The position numbers and the translations under genes are program-made. Positions 1 through 6,307 of a stretch of 6,743 bases of DNA are shown piece by piece. The stretch covers positions 1 to 6,743 of the forward strand of contig CANFIV010000084.1 in NCBI GenBank assembly GCA_947446935.1, given 5' to 3'. Each line of letters opens with the position of its first letter. Within the stretch, counting starts at the first letter, position 1. The notes below the pieces were generated by a model that saw only the letters and a program-made list of their open reading frames with translations, had not been told where the DNA came from and did not search any database. The DNA is from Sphingomonadaceae bacterium (GTDB taxonomy: Bacteria > Pseudomonadota > Alphaproteobacteria > Sphingomonadales > Sphingomonadaceae).

Positions 1-625
1 CCTTGAGCGGCGCGATATCGCCGAGCATCGAATAGACACCCTCGAGCACCACGAGCTTGCCCGCGCCTTCCGGAATGCGCTTCAAGCGCTTTTCCATCGC
101 TTCGATGTCGTTGTGCTTGAAGGGCACGACTTCGGCATCGCCCATCTTGCAGCCGTCCCAGATGGAGGCGTGGCTGTCGATATCGAGCACGATGTAATCG
201 CCCTTGCCCGCGATCGTGCTGATGATGCCCAGATTGGCCTGATAGCCGGTGGAAAACACCATGGCATGATCCATGGCGTAGAATTCCTTCAGCGCATCTT
301 CGCACGCACGGTGGCCTGCATAGGTGCCGTTGAGCACGCGGCTGCCGGTGGTGCCAGCGCCGAACTCATCGAGCGCCTGCTTGCCTGCCGCGATCACATC
401 GGGGTCGAAGGTCATGCCCATGTAGTTGTAGGTGCCGAGCAGGATCGTCTCGCGCCCGCTGCAGATCGCGGTGGTGGGCGAAAGCACCTTTTCCATCACG
501 AGGCTGAAGGGATCGGTCACGCCCGTATCGAGCAGCGCCTGTCGCTGCTGAATCAGCGGATCGAACCGCGAGAACAGGTCGGTCTTGGCCTCGGCAGGCA
601 TGTCGGTAGGGGTCATGTCGTTCAT
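1..625 (-). CDS. spt: Serine palmitoyltransferase, N-terminal part (runs off left edge)
   Basis: PLP-dependent alpha-oxoamine synthase that condenses L-serine with a fatty acyl thioester to give 3-ketodihydrosphingosine, the first step of sphingolipid synthesis. The bacterial Sphingomonas enzyme is known as a soluble homodimer. The gene starts at ATG 625-623 (begins MNDMTPTDMP) and 208 codons are present; the family is about 400-420 residues, so roughly half is missing. Visible motifs are TYNYMG (65-70), GAGTTGSRVLNGTYAGH (89-105), STGYQANLG (125-133) and DIDSHASIWDG (148-158). His152 and Asn67 fit, with a constant seven-residue offset, the PLP-stacking His159 and Asn74 known for the S. paucimobilis enzyme. 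The PLP lysine lies beyond the edge. Only 4 bases separate it from the upstream acyl carrier protein stop, and its weak AGGG ribosome site lies inside that gene, suggesting translational coupling. Identification is firm; the C-terminus is unseen. Confidence 0.95.
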   Translation of the reverse strand, partial: MNDMTPTDMPAEAKTDLFSRFDPLIQQRQALLDTGVTDPFSLVMEKVLSPTTAICSGRETILLGTYNYMGMTFDPDVIAAGKQALDEFGAGTTGSRVLNGTYAGHRACEDALKEFYAMDHAMVFSTGYQANLGIISTIAGKGDYIVLDIDSHASIWDGCKMGDAEVVPFKHNDIEAMEKRLKRIPEGAGKLVVLEGVYSMLGDIAPLK

Positions 626-629
626 CGGT

Positions 630-869
630 TCAGCCCTGCAGCGTGGTCACGGCATCGATCAGCTGGCCATAAGTCTCGATCTCGGCCTGCTGGTTCATGC
701 TGATGATAATGTCGAATTCGTCCTCGATCGCGGCGACGAAATCCATCACCGTCAGGCTGTCCCATTCGAGATCACCCGCGAACGAGGTGGTCTCGTCGAT
801 CGGAACGGCCTTCTTGTTGAACGGCTCGATCACTTCGGCAATGCGGGCGGCGGTAGCGGCGCGATCCAT
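630..869 (-). CDS. Acyl carrier protein dedicated to serine palmitoyltransferase
   Basis: 79-residue acyl carrier protein. It is expected to carry a fatty acyl chain on a phosphopantetheine arm and hand it to the adjacent serine palmitoyltransferase. A carrier protein gene beside spt is established for Sphingomonas wittichii and relatives. The attachment motif is EWDSL (35-39), with Ser38 the modified residue, followed by the acidic recognition helix MDFVAAIEDEFDI. The start at ATG 869-867 (MDRAATAARIAEV) is chosen because GGAG lies 10 bases upstream and the length fits the family. A longer reading from 950 adds 27 residues that do not look like carrier protein (Cys/Trp/Arg-rich) and would run across the likely promoter. 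The stop is TGA 632-630, 4 bases before spt. It is more likely specific to sphingolipids than the housekeeping fatty acid carrier, judging by its neighbour. Confidence 0.93.
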   Translation of the reverse strand: MDRAATAARIAEVIEPFNKKAVPIDETTSFAGDLEWDSLTVMDFVAAIEDEFDIIISMNQQAEIETYGQLIDAVTTLQG

Positions 870-917
870 TTGTCTTGTTCTCCACGAATGAGGCGCCAAT
901 GCCCCAAGATTAAGGCT

Positions 918-946
918 GAAAAGCGGCCAGCCGCGCCGCTTGTCAA
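918..946 (-). promoter_or_regulatory. Candidate promoter of the carrier protein-spt operon
   Basis: On the minus strand a perfect TTGACA (946-941) precedes the operon. At 17-base spacing the -10 position reads CTTTTC (923-918), a poor match, so the -35 box is the main support. The gap between the boxes holds a 7-bp inverted repeat, AAGCGGC (921-927) and GCCGCTT (935-941), separated by 7 bases. This would place a symmetric site across the polymerase footprint and could be an operator. A start near 911 would leave a leader of about 40 bases. Not tested. Confidence 0.35.
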
Positions 947-947
947 G

Positions 948-962
948 CACAAGGGCCTTGTG
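948..962. promoter_or_regulatory. 15-base perfect palindrome in divergent control region
   Basis: CACAAGG-G-CCTTGTG is a perfect 7-1-7 inverted repeat. It lies one base from the TTGACA box of the carrier protein-spt operon and about 50 bases before the PycTM-like gene. A second partial copy of its right end, TTGTGGC, occurs at 958-964 and again at 975-981. The position between two divergent genes fits a dimeric regulator site that could act on either side. It is not a good terminator: no T-run follows directly and the loop would be tiny. The regulator is unknown. Confidence 0.35.
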
Positions 963-1013
963 GCATCCCCCGTTTTGTGGCGCGTGAGGCCCACGCAGCT
1001 TGGGAGAGCGCCC

Positions 1014-1604
1014 GTGGCCGACAAAACCCCGCCTTTAGAGCCGTCCAAGGGCTCTCCCCCAATCCCCACGCCATCGCCTCTTTCCCCTTCGGGCTATTCG
1101 AACCACGCGATCCATCTCGTCCGCACCGTGCAGTCAATGAACCTCACGCTCAGCCAGATGGCCGATTCCAAGGCTTCGATCCTGATGGGCGCGACTTTCG
1201 TGGTATTCACGATCACGATGGGGCAGGCAAAAAACGGTCATCTGCCCGCCTCGCTGCTGGTGCTGGCGGCCTTCGCCTTCGCCTCGGCGATGTGCGCGGT
1301 GATCGCGGTGCTGCCCTCTATTGGCCGGCCGTCAAAAGGCTCGGGCCCGGTGATGAGCCCCAACAAGCTGTTCTTCGGCACGTTCACCGCATTGGACGAG
1401 GAGGAATGGACCCAGAGCGTGCTCGCCGATCTCAAATCAGACGAAGGCACTTTCCGCCTGATGCTTCATGACATGTACCAGAACGGTCAGGTGCTCCAGC
1501 ACAAGAAGTACCGCTTTCTGGGCTACGCCTACCGCCTGTTCATGATTGGCCTTACCGCAACGGTCACGGTTTTCATAGCCGAGCATGTCATGGCCCGGGG
1601 GTAG
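1014..1604 (+). CDS. PycTM-like (DUF5706) membrane protein, Pycsar effector family
   Basis: 196-residue membrane protein resembling the PycTM/DUF5706 family. Members of this family act in Pycsar defence as effectors that bind cyclic pyrimidine nucleotides and damage the inner membrane. Seen here: a Pro/Ser-rich N-terminus (7-27), the family-like helix HLVRTVQSMN...MADSKASILMG (34-59), hydrophobic segments at about 55-71, 79-101 and 174-190, the motif NKLFFGTF (117-124), and a cytoplasmic stretch with DMYQNGQVLQHKKYRFLGYAY (153-173) typical of the C-terminal part. The start chosen is GTG 1014, because GGGAGAG (1002-1008) sits 5 bases upstream; ATG 1137 would cut the conserved N-terminal helix. 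Many alphaproteobacteria carry such genes singly, and a role outside defence is possible. No nucleotide cyclase is visible on either side. The family call is fairly sure; the function is inferred. Confidence 0.8.
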   Translation: MADKTPPLEPSKGSPPIPTPSPLSPSGYSNHAIHLVRTVQSMNLTLSQMADSKASILMGATFVVFTITMGQAKNGHLPASLLVLAAFAFASAMCAVIAVLPSIGRPSKGSGPVMSPNKLFFGTFTALDEEEWTQSVLADLKSDEGTFRLMLHDMYQNGQVLQHKKYRFLGYAYRLFMIGLTATVTVFIAEHVMARG

Positions 1605-1710
1605 CGTTATTGGCTGGCGCAGCGCCGGGTTCGTCGGTGCCGAGCGACGCGAACACGTGCGCGAGTTGGTGGTCCTGCACTGCCGCGACCTGGCCGACAT
1701 AGGCGTTCAC
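1588..1710 (-). pseudogene. Possible small gene or C-terminal remnant, unrecognised
   Basis: From GTG 1710 to TGA 1588 the minus strand reads 40 residues (begins VNAYVGQVAAVQDHQLAHVF, ends in an Ala/Pro/Asn-rich tail). The codons look like those of the surrounding genes: mostly G or C in third position. Upstream in the same frame the reading stays open to 1917, but the Trp/Arg-rich composition there looks non-coding. It may be the tail of a decayed gene, a very small gene, or chance. It overlaps the end of the PycTM-like gene tail to tail by 17 bases. I recognise no family. Confidence 0.25.
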
Positions 1711-1976
1711 CGCGCCCTGCTCTTGCTTATATCGCCAATGGGGGGCTGCACCGCGCGCTGGGCCTGGCCACGTCCGTAAGTGCCACTTTCGCACCTCTAG
1801 CTTGCGCCCCCGGCTGGGGGCCACGAGTGCTGGACGATTTGGAGTGGCCCTCACTGTGGCCCCACACTTTCGCCATAGTTCCCGGATGGTGACGAACGCG
1901 GACGAAACCAGCCGCACGAGTCTCAGCTATTTTCTGGGGGTCGTCCAACCGGGCTGACCGCCTGCGAATGGAGATC
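1605..1976. other. Gene-poor stretch beside tRNA-Cys
   Basis: These 372 bases contain no gene that I can support. They hold the coding-like minus-strand stretch ending at 1588, the 9-base direct repeat CACTTTCGC at 1784-1792 and 1865-1873, GTGGCCC at 1844-1850 and 1856-1862 with an inverted copy at 1818-1824, and a short GC hairpin GCCCCC/GGGGGC at 1806-1821. The stretch lies at the 3' end of the tRNA gene, the usual side for integration of mobile DNA. However, no integrase motif and no second copy of the tRNA 3' end was found in the window. A relic of an inserted element is possible but unproven. Confidence 0.4.
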
Positions 1977-2050
1977 TGGAGGCCCGAGCCGGAATCGAAC
2001 CGGCGTGCACGGATTTGCAGTCCGCTACGTCACCACTCCGCCATCGGGCC
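1977..2050 (-). tRNA. tRNA-Cys (anticodon GCA)
   Basis: The minus strand folds into a 74-base cloverleaf. The 7-bp acceptor stem pairs GGCCCGA (2050-2044) with TCGGGCC (1987-1981), followed by T and an encoded CCA (1979-1977). The anticodon arm is GCGGA-CTGCAAA-TCCGT with one G-T pair; the anticodon GCA is at 2018-2016. The variable loop has four bases and the T arm is GCCGG-TTCGATT-CCGGC. It reads UGC/UGU cysteine codons. It lies 84 bases after the crotonase gene in the same direction, so it may share its transcript or have its own weak promoter; no clear -10 box was seen. Confidence 0.97.
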
Positions 2051-2134
2051 CCGATGCGCATCAGCGTGGAAGCGCGCGGTTAGCCGAGCACCGGGCTGCC
2101 CGCAATGGGATTCTTTGCCCGCTCCAAGCCGCGT

Positions 2135-2932
2135 TCAGGGATCGACGAAATCGGCCGCGCGCTTTTCGAGCCCCGCCTTCACCGCCTCGACCTGATTGCG
2201 CGTATACATCAGTTCGTGCTGCGCCATGCTTTCGGCGAGAAGGATCTGGTCGCCGTCCAGATCGGCGGTGCGGTTGGTGAGCAGCTTGGCACCGCGTGTG
2301 GCGGTCGGGCTCTTGCTCGCGATCTCCTGCGCCAGCGCCATGGCGCGGGCCAGCGGATCGGGATCGGCATGGGTCGCAAAGCCAAATTGGACCGCCTCAG
2401 CGCCCGAAAACTCGCGGTGGGTGTACGTCAGTTCGCGCAGCACATCATCGCGCACATTGCCGCGCCACAGCAGGTAGCCGGCCATATCGGGCACAAGGCC
2501 CCACTTCACTTCCATCACCGCCAGCCGCGCATCGGGGGCGATCATGCGGATGTCCGCGCCGCTCGCAACCTGCAGTCCGCCGCCGAAGCACACGCCGTGG
2601 ACCGCTGCGATCACCGGCATCGGCAGCTTGCGCCAGACCATGGCGGCCTGCTGCGCGCGATTGGCATTGCCATGCGTGCGCTCGACAAGCCCGCTCCCCT
2701 CCCACCGGTCGGTGCGGGCCATGCTGGAAAGGTCGAGCCCGGCGCAGAACGAACGACCTGCGCCCGATAGCACGACGGCGCGCACGCCCTTTGCTTCGTG
2801 CAGGTGGCTGCCCGCCGCAATGATCCCCTCGAACATGGCATCATCGAGCGCGTTCATCTTGTCCGCCCGATCGAGCAGCACGTGCGCGACATGGTTTTCG
2901 ATAGTCACGCTGACACGGTCATGGAATTTCAT
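2135..2932 (-). CDS. Crotonase-fold enzyme, dienoyl-CoA isomerase-like
   Basis: 265-residue enoyl-CoA hydratase/isomerase family protein, a normal length for the family and probably cytoplasmic. The oxyanion-hole segments are SFCAGLDL (61-68) and HGVCFGGGL (112-120). The active-site region reads MEVKWGLVPDMAG (140-152). Glu141 aligns with the first catalytic Glu of enoyl-CoA hydratase, but the second acid is Asp149, eight residues on. That E-x7-D layout matches the Glu196/Asp204 pair of mammalian delta3,5-delta2,4-dienoyl-CoA isomerase, so isomerisation of unsaturated acyl-CoA in beta-oxidation is more likely than simple hydration. The true substrate is unknown. The start at ATG 2932-2930 is backed by AGGAG (2943-2939) six bases upstream. 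It follows the alaC-type gene by 26 bases on the same strand and is probably cotranscribed with it. Confidence 0.9.
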   Translation of the reverse strand: MKFHDRVSVTIENHVAHVLLDRADKMNALDDAMFEGIIAAGSHLHEAKGVRAVVLSGAGRSFCAGLDLSSMARTDRWEGSGLVERTHGNANRAQQAAMVWRKLPMPVIAAVHGVCFGGGLQVASGADIRMIAPDARLAVMEVKWGLVPDMAGYLLWRGNVRDDVLRELTYTHREFSGAEAVQFGFATHADPDPLARAMALAQEIASKSPTATRGAKLLTNRTADLDGDQILLAESMAQHELMYTRNQVEAVKAGLEKRAADFVDP

Positions 2933-2958
2933 GGCAAGCTCCTACTTCGTGCCGGCTC

Positions 2959-4173
2959 TTACGCAGCGCTCGCGTTGACGCCCATGCTGGACAGATAGCG
3001 GCGGATGTTGCGCGCGGCCTGGCGCAGGCGCTGCTCGTTCTCGACCATCGCGATGCGCACATACCCCTCGCCATCCTCGCCATAGCCCACGCCTGGCGCG
3101 ACCGCGACTTCGGCATGGATGAGAAGCTGTTTGGAAAATTCGAGGCTGCCCATCTCGCGCAGGGCCGGGGGCAGCGGAGCCCAGGCGAACATCGAGGCGC
3201 GCGGGCTCGGGATGTCCCATCCGGCGCGGCCGAAGGCTTCCACCATCACATCGCGGCGCTTTTGGTAGAGCAGGCGGTTCGTCTCGACGATATCCTGCGG
3301 CCCGTTGAGCGCGGCACAGGTCGCCGCCTGGATGGGCGTGAACGCGCCGTAATCGAGATACGACTTGACCCGGGTCAGCGCGGCAATGAGCTGCTTGTTG
3401 CCCACCGCGAAGCCCACGCGCCAGCCGGCCATCGAGAACGTTTTCGACATCGAGGTGAACTCGACCGCGATGTCCTTCGCCCCCGGCACTTCGAGGATCG
3501 AGCGGGTCGGCTGGCCATCGAAATAGAGCTCGGAATAGGCGAGGTCGGACAACACCCAGACCTTGTTCTCGCGCGCCCACGCCACCAGCCGCTCATAAAA
3601 CGCGAGGTCGACTGTCTCGGCGGTCGGGTTCGAAGGGTAATTGACGATCAGCACCGAAGGGCGCGGCACGCTGTAGCGCATCGCGCGGTCCAGCGATTCC
3701 CAATAGCGTTCATCGGGCGTGGTCGGCACCGAGCGGATGGTCGCGCCCGCGATGATGAAGCCGAAAGTGTGGATCGGGTAGCTGGGATTGGGCGCGAGGA
3801 CGACATCGCCCGGCGCTGTGATCGCGGTGGCGAGGCTGGCGAGCCCTTCCTTCGAACCCATGGTCATCACCACTTCGGTCTCGGGATCGAGGTCGACGTT
3901 GAAACGGCGCGCATAGTAGTTGGCCTGCGCCTTGCGGACGCCGGGAATGCCCTTGGAAGCCGAATAGCCGTGTGCATCAGGCTTCATCGCCACTTCGCAC
4001 AGCTTTTCGATGACATGCGCGGGCGGCGGCAGATCGGGGTTGCCCATGCCGAGATCGATGATGTCCTGACCGCGGGCGCGTGCGGCGGCCCGCATCGCGT
4101 TCACTTCGGCGATGACATAGGGCGGCAGGCGCTTCATGCGGTAGAATTCTTCGTCCACGGTGGGTTCACTCAC
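2959..4173 (-). CDS. alaC: AlaC-type alanine (glutamate-pyruvate) aminotransferase
   Basis: Fold-type I PLP aminotransferase of about 404 residues, close along its whole length to E. coli AlaC, which makes alanine from pyruvate and glutamate. Numbering from GTG 4173: IDLGMGNPD (39-47), GYSASKGIPG (69-78), NPSYPIH (129-135), NYPSNPT with PLP-binding Asn182, SDLAY with Asp210 and Tyr213, SMSKTFSMAGWRVGF with Schiff-base Lys244 and Arg252, and substrate carboxylate Arg373 in YVRIA. All key residues are present. The start is uncertain. GTG 4173 gives MSEPTVDEEFYRMKRLPPYV, matching the short N-terminal tail of AlaC. TTG 4188 would add five residues, and ATG 4137 would trim conserved sequence. None has a strong ribosome site. 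It heads a probable operon with the crotonase gene. A related diaminopimelate or aspartate aminotransferase role is less likely. Confidence 0.9.
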   Translation of the reverse strand: MSEPTVDEEFYRMKRLPPYVIAEVNAMRAAARARGQDIIDLGMGNPDLPPPAHVIEKLCEVAMKPDAHGYSASKGIPGVRKAQANYYARRFNVDLDPETEVVMTMGSKEGLASLATAITAPGDVVLAPNPSYPIHTFGFIIAGATIRSVPTTPDERYWESLDRAMRYSVPRPSVLIVNYPSNPTAETVDLAFYERLVAWARENKVWVLSDLAYSELYFDGQPTRSILEVPGAKDIAVEFTSMSKTFSMAGWRVGFAVGNKQLIAALTRVKSYLDYGAFTPIQAATCAALNGPQDIVETNRLLYQKRRDVMVEAFGRAGWDIPSPRASMFAWAPLPPALREMGSLEFSKQLLIHAEVAVAPGVGYGEDGEGYVRIAMVENEQRLRQAARNIRRYLSSMGVNASAA

Positions 4174-4305
4174 AACTGCACACGGCAAAAGTACCGCGCG
4201 TACAGGGCCCTTACGACAATCGACCGGCCATGGAAACCGGAAGGGCTAACATGCACGCCGATCCGCGCTATAGTGTTCGCAAGCGCAATAGGGATGAAGA
4301 TCACC
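4174..4305. promoter_or_regulatory. Divergent promoter region between alaC and phaC
   Basis: This 132-base gap should hold promoters for both genes. Toward phaC, TATAGT (4269-4274) is a good -10 box, placing a start near 4281, about 25 bases before the ATG, but the -35 position (CTAACA, 4246-4251) is poor. Toward alaC, TTGTCG (4219-4214) could be a -35 box with no convincing -10. No copy of the GTGCAGTGCA motif seen before the phasin-type gene occurs here, so the two PHA genes are probably not controlled alike. Confidence 0.35.
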
Positions 4306-6195
4306 ATGGCCGAACCCGAAGAGCCGCAAAATGCCCCCATCGACTCGGCTGTCGTCGAGGATCTGATGCGCCAGCAGGGTGAGGCGCTGCAGGCGCTGTT
4401 CGCGCCGTTTTTGCCAACGTCTTCCACACCCGCTCCCGATCCCACCGATATGCAGCACTGGGCGATGTCCGCTGCCAAGCTGCAGAAGATGTGGCTGGAA
4501 TACGGGGCCGAGCAGGCCGAACCCATGCTCGCGCGGTTCGCCGATCCCGCCCGCTGGCCCGCTCCGTGGAGCGCACTGACCTCGGACTGGTATGCCGCGC
4601 TGCCGCTCTCGCAAGCCGAAACGCAAACCAAGCTCTGGGAAGACGGGCTGGCGCTGTGGACCACAGTGCTCGGCCGCTATGGCATCGGACCATCCGCCAA
4701 GGACAAGGCTGCCGAAATCCTGCCGCGGCTGGACCGCCGCTTTGCCGACCCGCGCTGGCGCGAGCAGCCGTGGTTCGCGCTTGTGCACCAAACCTATCTG
4801 CTCCTCGCCGAGCGGCTCACAGCCATGGCCGAAGAGGTCAAGGGCCTGCCTCCGGAGCGCAAGCACCAGTTGCAGTTCATCACCCGCGTGATCACGGATG
4901 CGCTGAGCCCGGCCAATTTCCCGATAACCAACCCGGTGGTGATCGAGCGCACGCTGGAAAGCCATGGCGAGAACCTTGTCAAAGGCGCCGAACATCTGCT
5001 GGCGGACTTGCGCAAGGGCCAGTTGACCCACACCGACCCCGAGGCATTCGAACTCGGCCGCAATCTCGCGATCACGCCTGGCAAGGTGGTGCACGAAACC
5101 GCGCTCTACCAACTCATCCAGTACAGCCCCACCACCGAGTCGGTGCTGGAGATCCCGCTGTTGATCTTCCCCCCGTGGATCAACCGGTTCTACATCCTCG
5201 ATCTCAACCCCAAGAAGAGCTTCATTCGCTGGGCGGTGGAGCAGGGGCTCACAGTGTTTGTGGTTTCATGGAAATCGGCGGACGCCTCGATGGCCGATAT
5301 CCTGTGGGACGACTACGTCCTCGCGCAAGTCGAGGCGATCGACCTGGTTCGCGAACGGCTCAAAGTGCCGCAAGTCCATGCCATCGGCTATTGTGTGGCG
5401 GGCACCACGCTGGCCGCGACGCTGGCGCTGATGGCGCGGCGCGGTGAGGCGGACAAGGTGCGCTCCGCCACGTTCTTCACCGCGCAAGTCGATTTCGAGA
5501 AGGCGGGCGACCTCAAGTCGTTCATCGACGACAAGCAGATCAAGATGCTCGATGGCATGGTCACCGATGGCTACATTGATGGGCGCTATCTGGCCGCCAC
5601 GTTCAATCTGCTGCGCGGGCCGGATCTCATCTGGAACTATGTCGTCAGCAACTACATGCTGGGCGAAAGCTATCCCGCCTTCGACCTGCTGCACTGGAAC
5701 GGCGACACCACCAACCTGCCGGCGAAGTGGCACAAAGCCTATCTGGAGGATCTCTACCGCGACAACCGGCTTGTGATCGCGGACTCGCTGCAGATCGACG
5801 GCACCCCCATCAACCTCGATCTGATCGCGACCCCCTGCTACATTCAGGCCGGGCGCGAGGACCATATCGCTCCGGCCGAAAGCGTGTGGCAGCTCACCCG
5901 GCACCTGGCCGGACCGTGGCGTTTCCTCCTTGCGGGGTCGGGCCATATCGCGGGCGTCGTCAATCCACCCGATTCGGGCAAGTACCAATTCTGGCGCAAC
6001 GATGGGTCACCCCGGACGCTCGCGGAATTCGTGGCGGGCGCGCGCGAGACCAAGGGCAGCTGGTGGCCGGACTGGATCGACTGGATCCGAACGCAGGACA
6101 GCGCCACGGTACCGGCCAAGGGCAAGCGCATACCGGGCGGGCGCGGCGATCCGGTGATCGAGGATGCCCCCGGGCGCTACGTCAAGACACGCTGA
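4306..6195 (+). CDS. phaC: Class I polyhydroxyalkanoate synthase
   Basis: 629-residue PHA synthase that polymerises (R)-3-hydroxyacyl-CoA, mainly 3-hydroxybutyryl-CoA, into storage polyester at the granule surface. The PhaC N-terminal domain covers about 100-275 (RRFADPRW 144-151, LSPANFPITNP 200-210). The alpha/beta-hydrolase catalytic domain follows: FPPWINRFYILDLNPKKS (288-305), SWKSAD (321-326) and the lipase-like box GYCVAGT. The catalytic triad is Cys363, Asp519 (GREDHIAP) and His547 (GSGHIAG), all intact. The length is at the upper end for class I enzymes, from a variable 90-residue N-terminus with Pro-rich stretches. Start ATG 4306 is preferred: GGGA lies 11 bases upstream, whereas in-frame ATG 4294 has AGGG directly against it. 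An open frame continues upstream to 3115 but is the antisense of alaC. No PhaE or PhaR subunit is expected for class I. Confidence 0.96.
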   Translation: MAEPEEPQNAPIDSAVVEDLMRQQGEALQALFAPFLPTSSTPAPDPTDMQHWAMSAAKLQKMWLEYGAEQAEPMLARFADPARWPAPWSALTSDWYAALPLSQAETQTKLWEDGLALWTTVLGRYGIGPSAKDKAAEILPRLDRRFADPRWREQPWFALVHQTYLLLAERLTAMAEEVKGLPPERKHQLQFITRVITDALSPANFPITNPVVIERTLESHGENLVKGAEHLLADLRKGQLTHTDPEAFELGRNLAITPGKVVHETALYQLIQYSPTTESVLEIPLLIFPPWINRFYILDLNPKKSFIRWAVEQGLTVFVVSWKSADASMADILWDDYVLAQVEAIDLVRERLKVPQVHAIGYCVAGTTLAATLALMARRGEADKVRSATFFTAQVDFEKAGDLKSFIDDKQIKMLDGMVTDGYIDGRYLAATFNLLRGPDLIWNYVVSNYMLGESYPAFDLLHWNGDTTNLPAKWHKAYLEDLYRDNRLVIADSLQIDGTPINLDLIATPCYIQAGREDHIAPAESVWQLTRHLAGPWRFLLAGSGHIAGVVNPPDSGKYQFWRNDGSPRTLAEFVAGARETKGSWWPDWIDWIRTQDSATVPAKGKRIPGGRGDPVIEDAPGRYVKTR

Positions 6196-6259
6196 ACGGA
6201 TTCCGGATGATGCTGGCCCCTGCGGCAGAGAGCATCTGCGCGTCGATATAAAAAATATG

Positions 6260-6270
6260 GTGCAGTGCAC
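6260..6270. promoter_or_regulatory. Candidate PhaR-type operator, upstream copy
   Basis: GTGCA-G-TGCAC is a perfect 5-1-5 inverted repeat lying 8 bases before the -35 box of the phasin-type gene. Its core TGC-N3-GCA matches the inner bases of the CTGC-N3/4-GCAG site described for PhaR, the PHA-responsive repressor of Paracoccus. A second copy lies 48 bases downstream. Assignment to PhaR is inferred from the motif and the gene context. Confidence 0.5.
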
Positions 6271-6278
6271 AATAACCC

Positions 6279-6307
6279 TTGACCCTGCGGTGCCGCTTGC
6301 TTATTTT
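6279..6307 (+). promoter_or_regulatory. Sigma-70-type promoter of the phasin-type gene
   Basis: TTGACC (6279-6284) and TATTTT (6302-6307) are separated by exactly 17 bases, giving the best promoter in the window and a start near 6314. The leader would be about 75 bases. It lies between two GTGCAGTGCA copies, one just upstream of the -35 box and one across the transcription start, a layout expected for repression. Confidence 0.6.

Noticed and set aside
585..1013. Long N-terminal extension of the PycTM-like frame
   Set aside because: It overlaps the carrier protein gene antisense and the divergent promoter region; GTG 1014 has a strong ribosome site.
1616..1626. GGCGC-A-GCGCC repeat after the PycTM-like gene as a terminator
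   Set aside because: Five pairs with a one-base centre and no T-run.
2092..2102. CGGGC-T-GCCCG hairpin after the crotonase gene as a terminator
   Set aside because: Short stem, tiny loop and no T-run on either strand; it may still be a weak pause site.
4175..4181. GTGCAGT on the minus strand before alaC as a third PhaR-like site
   Set aside because: Only seven bases match and the second half-site GCA is missing.
3115..4305. Open frame of 397 codons joined in frame to the front of phaC
   Set aside because: It is the antisense of the alaC gene, is rich in Arg/His/Gly without known motifs, and PhaC homology begins only after 4306. High-GC DNA often leaves such antisense frames open.
4246..5112. 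288-codon minus-strand open frame across the front of phaC
   Set aside because: Antisense shadow of an intact, recognisable gene; no motif seen.
5266..5988. 240-codon minus-strand open frame inside phaC
   Set aside because: Antisense shadow over the catalytic domain of phaC; no independent ribosome site or motif.
6209..6236. GATGCT/AGCATC inverted repeat after phaC as a terminator
   Set aside because: Only 6 pairs around a 16-base loop and no T-run directly after it.
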